From: Acidobacteriota bacterium
GTDB lineage: Bacteria > Acidobacteriota > Terriglobia > Terriglobales > Acidobacteriaceae
Reading direction: 5' to 3'
Length of the DNA: 21,957 nt
Assembly: GCA_021778315.1 (NCBI GenBank)
Contig: JAJYCQ010000030.1
Coordinates: 1 to 21,957 of the forward strand
The notes beneath the pieces are model-generated. The model was given only the letters and a program-made list of their open reading frames with translations. It ran no database searches and was not told the origin of the DNA. The translations under genes were made by a program, and so were the position numbers. Position 1 is the stretch's first letter. Every line of letters starts with the position of its first letter. Positions 15,145 through 21,957 of this stretch are shown here, in pieces.

Positions 15145-15401
15145 TGAACGCTCCAAGCCAAGGGTTCGTTTCGCGCGCCGATAAACTCACCGTCTTCAGC
15201 GCGCAACTTGACGGTCTTATAGTCGCGGTCGATGCGACCCAGCAATCCGCCCGGCTGCCGGTAAGAGAAGGTCACAGTCCAGAAGCGAGAATCGTCGCTC
15301 AACTCCACAGCCTCGAGCCGCAGATCCTCTGCCGAAGCCGTTTGAAAGACCTCGGGCAGATAGGCCTGTGCTCGTTGAACAGCCTCTTTGACCTTTACCA
15401 T
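15141..15401 (-). CDS. Small partner of the PIN nuclease, PepSY-like or cystatin-like shape
   Basis: An 86-residue soluble protein that I cannot assign to a named family. It begins MVKVKEAVQRAQAYLPEVF, a single amphipathic helix, then alternates strands (LRLEAVELS, FWTVTFSY, DYKTVKLRAED, FIGARNEP). This one-helix, several-strand order resembles PepSY-like folds. No ribbon-helix-helix, AbrB or HTH element is seen. AAGGAG 6 nt before the ATG at 15401 fixes the start; an in-frame ATG at 15422 is less well placed. Its stop overlaps the PIN start, which argues for paired expression. It may be the antidote or a specificity partner. Confidence 0.75.
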   Translation of the reverse strand: MVKVKEAVQRAQAYLPEVFQTASAEDLRLEAVELSDDSRFWTVTFSYRQPGGLLGRIDRDYKTVKLRAEDGEFIGARNEPLAWSVQ

Positions 15402-15435
15402 GATGAGCTCCTTACAACGCACGCTTCCCTCCCAG

Positions 15436-15441
15436 TATAAA
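15436..15441 (+). promoter_or_regulatory. Probable -10 box upstream of purA
   Basis: TATAAA lies 82 nt before the GTG chosen for purA and exactly 7 nt before an in-frame ATG at 15449. It therefore supports either a leaderless start at 15449 or a leader of about 75 nt. Confidence 0.45.
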
Positions 15442-15523
15442 ATGAATCATGGGCGCGAGCGTTCCATCTTGGAATCCCGCTGCGCGCACTTCCCCCGAGC
15501 ACCATCCCGGAGCAAACTTCCTC

Positions 15524-16879
15524 GTGAGCCACACCGAATCCACCACCTCGTCGCGCGCAGAGAGCCGCCCTTCCGCCGTCCGTCCGTCTGCCGTCATCCT
15601 GGGAGCCCAGTGGGGCGATGAAGGCAAGGGCAAGATCGTCGACGTCCTCTCCGAAAAATTCGACATCGTCGCCCGCTACGCCGGTGGTCACAACGCCGGC
15701 CACACCGTCATCATCCACGGCAAAAAGTTCGTCCTCCAGCTCATCCCCTGCGGAGTCCTCCGCCCCGGCTGCAAGGGAGTCATCGGCAACGGCGTCGTCC
15801 TCGACCCCATGGCCTTCCTCGGCGAAGTCCAGAAGCTTCGCGACGCCGGCGTCGAGGTCGACGGCAATCTCTTCATCTCCAACCGCGCCCAGGTCATCCT
15901 GCCCTATCACCGCATGATCGAGCTCGCCGCTGAAACCGCTCCCGGCCGCCAGACCATCGGCACCACCCGCCGCGGCATCGGCCCTGCCTACGAGGACAAA
16001 ATCCACCGCAACGGCCTCCGCGTCGTCGACCTCCTCAATACCTCGCTCCTCCGCACGCACATCAACAACGCCTGCCACGAGAAGAACACCATCGCGCACG
16101 CCCTCTTCGGCACCGAGCCCCTCGACCCCAAGCAGATGTACGAAGACTACGTCCGCGCCGCCGAGCAGATTGCTCCCTTCGTCACCGACACCGCCTACAT
16201 GCTCAACGACGCCCTCAACGCAGGGAAGAACGTCATGTTTGAAGGCGCCCAGGGAGCTCTCCTCGACATCGACCACGGCACCTACCCCTTCGTCACCAGC
16301 TCCTCCTCCACCTCCGGAGGTGCCGTCACCGGAACCGGAGTCGGCCCCACCCGCATCGGCACCGTCATCGGAGTCACTAAGGCCTACGTCACCCGCGTCG
16401 GAGAAGGTCCGTTCCCCACGCAAATTGACGGCTACTCCGCCGAACTCCTCCGCGCCCGCGGCCAGGAGTACGGCGCCGTCACCGGCCGTCCCCGCCGCTG
16501 CGGCTGGCTCGATATCCCCCTCCTCCGCTACTCCAACATGATCAACGCCACCGAATGGCTCGTCGTCACCAAGATGGACGTCCTCGATGAATGCGAAGAG
16601 ATCCCCGTCTGCACGGCCTACGAGATCGACGGCAAGATCACCGACATCATCCCCGCCGACGTCCGCGGCTTCAAGTCAATTCATCCGATCTACACAACCC
16701 TCAAGGGCTGGAAGTGTTCCACTGAGGGCATAACCGAGTACGACAAACTGCCCAAGCTCGCCCAGGAGTACCTCCAATTTATCCAGCGCGAAAGCGGAGC
16801 AAAGATCGGCATGATCTCTACTGGCCCCGACCGCGTCCAGACCATGACCATGCCCGGCTTCGACCAGATGTTTGGTTAG
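15524..16879 (+). CDS. purA: Adenylosuccinate synthetase
   Basis: A 451-residue enzyme that condenses IMP and aspartate with GTP, the first committed step to AMP. Motifs are GDEGKGK (P-loop with catalytic Asp), GGHNAGHT, the IMP-binding GTTRRGIGPAYEDK, EGAQGALLDIDHGTYPFVT and TGRPRRCGW. Homology begins at SAVILGAQWGDEG, about 22 residues after the GTG. The GTG at 15524 has CGGAG 11 nt upstream. An alternative ATG at 15449, placed 7 nt after a TATAAA box, would add 25 unstructured residues; which start is used is open. The gene stands alone, divergent from the PIN operon. Confidence 0.95.
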   Translation: MSHTESTTSSRAESRPSAVRPSAVILGAQWGDEGKGKIVDVLSEKFDIVARYAGGHNAGHTVIIHGKKFVLQLIPCGVLRPGCKGVIGNGVVLDPMAFLGEVQKLRDAGVEVDGNLFISNRAQVILPYHRMIELAAETAPGRQTIGTTRRGIGPAYEDKIHRNGLRVVDLLNTSLLRTHINNACHEKNTIAHALFGTEPLDPKQMYEDYVRAAEQIAPFVTDTAYMLNDALNAGKNVMFEGAQGALLDIDHGTYPFVTSSSSTSGGAVTGTGVGPTRIGTVIGVTKAYVTRVGEGPFPTQIDGYSAELLRARGQEYGAVTGRPRRCGWLDIPLLRYSNMINATEWLVVTKMDVLDECEEIPVCTAYEIDGKITDIIPADVRGFKSIHPIYTTLKGWKCSTEGITEYDKLPKLAQEYLQFIQRESGAKIGMISTGPDRVQTMTMPGFDQMFG

Positions 16880-16897
16880 AAGTGATACGAGCTTCTA
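16877..16897 (+). terminator. Weak hairpin at the purA stop codon
   Basis: TAGAAG (starting at the purA stop) pairs with CTTCTA at 16892-16897 around 9 nt. The second arm, as GCTTCTAGC, can also pair with GCTAGAAGC at 16989-16997. No T-tract follows, so termination here is doubtful. Confidence 0.25.
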
Positions 16898-16968
16898 GCC
16901 CTTCGCTTCCAGCTCCAGCCATCAAAGCAAAACCATTCGACCCACCACCGAAACCCAACAGCCCAAGG

Positions 16969-16989
16969 CAATCAGCAATCAACAATCAG
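16969..16989 (+). repeat. Three tandem 7-bp repeats CAATCA(G/A)
   Basis: CAATCAG, CAATCAA and CAATCAG follow each other directly upstream of the Shine-Dalgarno of the ABM gene. They are probably a simple-sequence expansion in the intergenic leader. Confidence 0.6.
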
Positions 16990-17020
16990 CTAGAAGCAGC
17001 CAGCAGAGCAAAAGGAATTT

Positions 17021-17308
17021 ATGATCAGCTTTACCGTACGTATGACCTTCCGCAGTGATGATCGCGAAGAAATCGTTCAAATCCTCCGCGAGCTTACCCG
17101 CCTCTCGCGCCAGGAAGAAGGCTGTGTCAGCTACATTCCGCACTCCGTCGACGGCAATCCCGACACCATCGTCATCTACGAGCAGTATCGTGACGAGGCC
17201 GCCGCCGAGCACCACCGCGCCACCCCGCACTTCGCCAAATTCGCCGTCGGTGGTCTCTACCAGAAGATGCTCGAACGTTCGCTCGAGACTCTCGTCGCCA
17301 TCGCCTGA
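17021..17308 (+). CDS. Antibiotic-biosynthesis-monooxygenase (ABM) domain protein
   Basis: A 95-residue dimeric ferredoxin-like-fold protein. The pattern ISFTVRMTFR (strand), EEIVQILRELTRLSRQEEGCVSY, then IVIYEQYRDEAAAEHHRATPHF is that of the YgiN/ABM family, which oxidises quinols or small aromatics without cofactors; some members are not enzymes. H65 and H70 lie in the region of the usual conserved His. AAGGAAT precedes the ATG by about 6 nt. It is 141 nt after purA on the same strand. Confidence 0.85.
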   Translation: MISFTVRMTFRSDDREEIVQILRELTRLSRQEEGCVSYIPHSVDGNPDTIVIYEQYRDEAAAEHHRATPHFAKFAVGGLYQKMLERSLETLVAIA

Positions 17309-17405
17309 CCCCTTCCTCCCGTTTCGCGCGCTCCCGGAATCGCATCCAACCTTCCATGGGAGCGCGCGAAAACGATGTCTATTCACGCGATCGTTACACA
17401 ATACT

Positions 17406-17435
17406 TTGACGTGGCTTCGAATTCCGGTCTAACAT
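17406..17435 (+). promoter_or_regulatory. Promoter of the DUF4440 gene
   Basis: TTGACG (17406-17411), 18 nt spacer, TAACAT (17430-17435), 11 nt before the ATG at 17447. A start site near 17442 leaves a leader of only a few nucleotides. Confidence 0.45.
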
Positions 17436-17446
17436 CCGGTACACCC

Positions 17447-17989
17447 ATGTTCTCTCCAACGGTCCGCCGTCTCCCAATGCGAGTTGCACCTTTGCTCTTC
17501 GCCACTCTCCTCGGGGTGCCGACCACGCTCGTCCCCGCGCAGGTGCCTCATCCCCACCACCAGCACAAGCATCTCGAGAGGGAACAGATCGTCGAACTCG
17601 AGAAAGAGTGGCAGGCCGCCGCCCTTGCCAACGACGTCCCCACCATGGACAAGCTCCTCTCCGACGACTACCTCGGCATCACCTCCACCGGAGAAGTCCT
17701 CACCAAAGCCCAGCAACTCGACCACATGCGAAACCGCGAGCTCGTCCTTACCAGGCTGGATATCTCCGAACTCAAAATCAAGCTCATCGGCAACATCGCC
17801 ATCGTCACCTCCCTCGCCCAGGTCCAGGGAACAACCGACGGAGAGCAACTCCACGGCGCCTACCGCTACACCCGTGTCTATCAGCGCCTCTCCAACGGCT
17901 CCTGGAAGATCACCAACTTCGAGGTCACACCCACCACCCGCCTCCATCCTGACTCCCCTCAGCCAGCCCACTCCACCCCTCCGCAATAA
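17447..17989 (+). CDS. Secreted NTF2-like (DUF4440/SnoaL-type) protein
   Basis: A 180-residue protein. Residues 1-31 form a signal peptide (VRRLPMRVAPLLFATLLGV ending VPAQ), so it is exported. The mature part has the DUF4440 cone fold: EIVELEKEWQAAALANDVPTMDKLLSDDYLGI-type helix and turn (here QIVELEKEWQAA), then TGEVLTKAQQLDHM, and strands ending YTRVYQRLSNGSWKITNFEVT. Function is unknown; such domains often bind small ligands. The ATG at 17447 is chosen because the promoter at 17406-17435 lies before it, which excludes the earlier in-frame ATG at 17375. A His-rich patch (HPHHQHKH) follows the signal peptide. Confidence 0.8.
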   Translation: MFSPTVRRLPMRVAPLLFATLLGVPTTLVPAQVPHPHHQHKHLEREQIVELEKEWQAAALANDVPTMDKLLSDDYLGITSTGEVLTKAQQLDHMRNRELVLTRLDISELKIKLIGNIAIVTSLAQVQGTTDGEQLHGAYRYTRVYQRLSNGSWKITNFEVTPTTRLHPDSPQPAHSTPPQ

Positions 17990-18012
17990 AAAATCTCCCG
18001 CAGCAATAGAAA

Positions 18013-18034
18013 ACCCGAGCAAGTTTGCCCGGGT
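18013..18034 (-). terminator. Intrinsic terminator, minus-strand orientation
   Basis: ACCCG-a-GCAA pairs with TTGC-c-CGGGT (9 bp with one mismatch). Read on the minus strand it is followed by TTTTCTATT, so it terminates transcription coming from the right, i.e. from the 18170-18526 gene. It may also stop plus-strand transcription from the DUF4440 gene, less well. Confidence 0.6.
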
Positions 18035-18169
18035 CTCTATAACTACTTCAACTACTTCGCGAAAACTCTGTGAACATCAGGGGACGAACCATCGCGCCCA
18101 CAAACCCACACACCTTCCATCGCCGCCGATTTCAGCAACCAGATTCGGTAGCCAATTCAGCAGATCAGG

Positions 18170-18526
18170 TCAGGCAACATCGACGCGAGTAATCGATTCT
18201 GTAACCGACGCAACACTCTTGCTTCGGCCCGCCGAGATCACATTCAGCCCCAGCAGACGCCGCGTCAGCGACCGCGTCCCGCCTGTCAGCCGCGCATCTT
18301 CCGGCTCATCCAGCATGTTCGTCAGAAGGTGAGCATTAATCATTGCAAGGCGCTTTCGTCGCTCGGCCGACCCATCCTGCGGCTGGCTCAAACTCTTCTC
18401 CGAGAACGGAACTGACCACGCAGTTCCGCCATGTTTTCCATGCCTCGTCTCCCCAAGTGAGGGCAGCAAAGGAGCCGTCATCTTTCTGGTTCCTGCAGTG
18501 ATAGGCGTGAGCGGAGTGTTCGTCAT
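18170..18526 (-). CDS. Orphan 118-residue hypothetical protein
   Basis: I do not recognise this protein. Support for it being real: GGGAGG lies 4 nt before the ATG, repeated TGTCGTCA half-sites lie upstream, and a minus-strand terminator lies downstream at 18013-18034. The first 50 residues are low-complexity and basic. A helical stretch, AERRKRLAMINAHLLTNMLDEPEDARL (positions about 54-80), follows, then a Ser/Arg-rich C-terminus. No signal peptide or membrane segment is seen. Third-position G+C is lower than in neighbouring genes, which could mean recent arrival or a non-coding frame. Confidence 0.4.
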   Translation of the reverse strand: MTNTPLTPITAGTRKMTAPLLPSLGETRHGKHGGTAWSVPFSEKSLSQPQDGSAERRKRLAMINAHLLTNMLDEPEDARLTGGTRSLTRRLLGLNVISAGRSKSVASVTESITRVDVA

Positions 18527-18542
18527 GGCGCCTCCCGAGGAC

Positions 18543-18586
18543 TGTCGTCAGCGTACGCAACGTGTCGTCACCTACTACGACGACAC
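18543..18586 (-). promoter_or_regulatory. Three TGTCGTC half-sites upstream of the 18526 orphan
   Basis: TGTCGTCA occurs at 18543-18550 and 18563-18570, a 20-bp step (two helical turns). An inverted copy follows, so that GTGTCGTC (18562-18569) and GACGACAC (18579-18586) make an 8-bp dyad with a 9-nt spacer. This is a typical layout for a dimeric activator or repressor. Confidence 0.45.
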
Positions 18587-18681
18587 CGCCACCCCGTAGG
18601 TTGCACGCCGCCCACGCCGAACCAGACCAATAACCGCACCACCCTCCGGCCCAGCTCCTTCCCGCCTCACCCAAAGCCGTC

Positions 18682-19284
18682 TCAGCCCGCGTTCGCGCCC
18701 GCCACCGGCTCCATCGCGTCCGCCGCCAGCGCCGCCCGCAGCCTCCGCCAGCTGTCCTCCAGCATCTCTGGCAGAATCCGCGTCTCCGCCAGCACGCTCA
18801 TAAAGTTGTTGTCCCCAAGCCACCGCGGCACTGCATGCAGATGCAGATGTTCGGTCACTCCGGCCCCGGCCGCCTTGCCAAGATTCAGCCCAAAGTTTAG
18901 CCCATTCGGACGGTAGACCTCCCGCAGCACCCGCTCCGCCCTCCGCGACATCCGCAGCAGCTCCTCCGCCTCCTCCAGCGGCAGCTCCGCCAGCGACGGT
19001 TCGTGCCGGTACGGCACCACCATCAGGTGTCCGCTGTTGTAAGGAAAAGCATTTAGCACCATATAGCAGCTCCGCCCCCGCTCCAGCAGGTAGATCGAAG
19101 CCTCCGCCGCCTCCCGCTCCATCCCATTTGCAACCGCGTAATCCGCTGCGGCAATCATGTTGCAGAACACGCACCCCTGATCTCCCGGCCACGCCGCCAG
19201 CGCCTCCGGAACCCCCAGCTTCGGCCTCGCCTTGTCCTCCCCCGTCACATACGCATAACGCCACGGTGTCCACAGATGATCCAT
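18682..19284 (-). CDS. HIT-family nucleotide phosphorylase (Ap4A phosphorylase-like)
   Basis: A 200-residue member of the HIT superfamily. It starts MDHLWTPWRYAYV, as in the mycobacterial-type Ap4A phosphorylases, has a zinc-type CVFC pair (C38, C41), NSGHLMVVPYRH near 83-94, and the catalytic histidine triad HLHLHAV (H146, H148, H150). The likely role is breakdown of diadenosine polyphosphates in the cytosol. Length is typical. No Shine-Dalgarno; TATACT lies 6 nt before the ATG. It is divergent from rpsA over a 419-nt gap. Confidence 0.9.
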   Translation of the reverse strand: MDHLWTPWRYAYVTGEDKARPKLGVPEALAAWPGDQGCVFCNMIAAADYAVANGMEREAAEASIYLLERGRSCYMVLNAFPYNSGHLMVVPYRHEPSLAELPLEEAEELLRMSRRAERVLREVYRPNGLNFGLNLGKAAGAGVTEHLHLHAVPRWLGDNNFMSVLAETRILPEMLEDSWRRLRAALAADAMEPVAGANAG

Positions 19285-19290
19285 CGCAGC

Positions 19291-19296
19291 AGTATA
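19291..19296 (-). promoter_or_regulatory. TATACT box 6 nt before the HIT gene
   Basis: TATACT (5/6 to the -10 consensus) on the minus strand ends 6 nt before the ATG at 19284. No clear -35 is visible. Confidence 0.45.
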
Positions 19297-19425
19297 GGCT
19301 CTGCCCCCAGCCCGACCCTATACCCTCCGCGGATGCAACCGATCGCCACAATTCCGCGTCAAACACACCGAATCGACCTTCGGGGCAACACCATCAAAAA
19401 TCCTGGCCGTGAACAGATCGATCAA

Positions 19426-19476
19426 CATCGGTCAAACAACGGTGAAAGATCGCCCCCGGAGTCCGATCATCGGTCA
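19426..19476 (+). promoter_or_regulatory. CATCGGTCA direct repeats upstream of the rpsA promoter
   Basis: The 9-mer CATCGGTCA occurs at 19426-19434 and 19468-19476, 42 bp apart (about four helical turns). The second copy ends 6 bp before the -35 and overlaps a dyad CCGAT-c-ATCGG (19463-19473). The position suits an activator or a growth-rate regulator. Confidence 0.4.
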
Positions 19477-19482
19477 TTTGCA

Positions 19483-19511
19483 TTGAAGTTTGCTGGTTGC
19501 ACTGCTACACT
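19483..19511 (+). promoter_or_regulatory. rpsA promoter
   Basis: TTGAAG (19483-19488), 17 nt, TACACT (19506-19511). Transcription would begin near 19518, giving a leader of about 185 nt before the rpsA ATG. Confidence 0.5.
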
Positions 19512-19517
19512 TTGATT

Positions 19518-19703
19518 GAAGCTTTGCGCGCGGGATCCAGTCGCAGGCTCTCATTTTCCATGCTTCACCTCACTCCCGCTGACATCATCGCTTAGGACCC
19601 ACCCTCTCGGGGGGCAGGATTCACTGCCGTCTGAAGGTTGACCGCCCTGATTTGATCGATCGTCGGGCTCGAGCGAGTACTGGAACCCGGAGTATCACTC
19701 TAC
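19518..19703 (+). promoter_or_regulatory. Long rpsA leader with predicted hairpins
   Basis: No gene is seen here. The predicted leader contains CCC-tctc-GGG (19602-19611) and GGCAG-gattca-CTGCC (19613-19628), both followed by a short open region and the GGAG Shine-Dalgarno at 19689-19692, 11 nt from the ATG. Ribosomal protein leaders often bind their own product. Whether this one does is an inference. Confidence 0.35.
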
Positions 19704-21740
<2,037 letters not shown>

Positions 21741-21760
21741 TCGCTGTCTCCGCTCCACCA

Positions 21761-21788
21761 CAAAGGCCGCCCACCCGGGCGGCCTTTG
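21761..21788 (+). terminator. rpsA terminator
   Basis: A perfect 12-bp stem, CAAAGGCCGCCC with GGGCGGCCTTTG, and a 4-nt ACCC loop begin 20 nt after the rpsA stop. The T-run is short and lies in the stem arm. Confidence 0.75.
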
Positions 21789-21957
21789 CCGTTGTATCCG
21801 CCTCTCCGGCCGTAACTCCGCGCACATCAACACCGCCCCTCCCGGTGCTATCCTTACCATCGAGCTCTCGATTCGGGCCACCACTCTCTCCCCGTACCCT
21901 TCGTACGCCCCACAGGGAAGAGTCGAAGGAAATCTCTCCTATCCTACCGATCCACCC
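21789..21957. other. Downstream end of the window, no gene identified
   Basis: No supported reading frame starts here. A TATCCT at 21849-21854 could be a -10 box, and AAGGAAAT near 21927 could be a Shine-Dalgarno for a gene beginning past the edge, but neither is decisive. Confidence 0.3.

Noticed and set aside
15395..16423. A 342-residue minus-strand open frame opposite purA
   Set aside because: It is a compositional shadow of purA and lacks a ribosome site.

Overview
The window is a GC-rich stretch of bacterial chromosome. It looks like an acidobacterium of the Terriglobia/Acidobacteriaceae type (Granulicella, Edaphobacter, Terriglobus). That placement is an inference from gene content, protein style, high G+C at third codon positions and the many starts without a Shine-Dalgarno sequence; no rRNA or other decisive marker is present. 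Most of the window is housekeeping metabolism with small accessory inserts.

Layout, left to right. The left edge (1-about 110) is the cut end of an IS630-type insertion sequence. Next comes a small secreted repeat protein (299-685, +) and a minus-strand block holding an exported M20 peptidase, ahcY, coaE and folD. FolD supplies one-carbon folates, AhcY clears S-adenosylhomocysteine in the methyl cycle and CoaE finishes coenzyme A. A short AT-rich regulatory island (5531-5704) separates folD from an 83-residue orphan on the plus strand. A second minus-strand block reads yceD-like/DUF177, rpmF (L32), plsX and DUF5076, the conserved ribosome/phospholipid cluster but without fabH. It is followed by a frameshifted beta-propeller lipoprotein and a ThiE/TenI-fold gene lacking the Mg2+ ligands of true thiamine-phosphate synthases. 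The plus strand then carries sthA (soluble transhydrogenase) and a ROK-fold protein that has lost its N-terminal phosphate-binding motif.

From 12680 to 15401 is an accessory pocket. A ParE/RelE-type toxin-antitoxin pair and an unusual PIN-nuclease operon bracket mutM and a DinB/DUF1572 gene. After it come purA, a small ABM-type monooxygenase, a secreted DUF4440 protein, an orphan small gene (18170-18526, -) with its own operator-like repeats and terminator, a HIT-family Ap4A-phosphorylase-like gene, and rpsA (ribosomal protein S1) behind a roughly 190-nt leader.

The observations most worth following are: (1) the PIN nuclease whose GTG start overlaps the stop of a small partner that looks like neither a VapB nor any other DNA-binding antitoxin; (2) TAnnnT boxes placed exactly 6-7 nt before several start codons that lack a Shine-Dalgarno sequence, which predicts widespread leaderless mRNAs; (3) the ROK and ThiE-like proteins with missing active-site residues; (4) repeat-based candidate operators upstream of rpsA, folD/5705, thiE and the 18526 orphan. 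I saw no CRISPR array, tRNA, rRNA or prophage.
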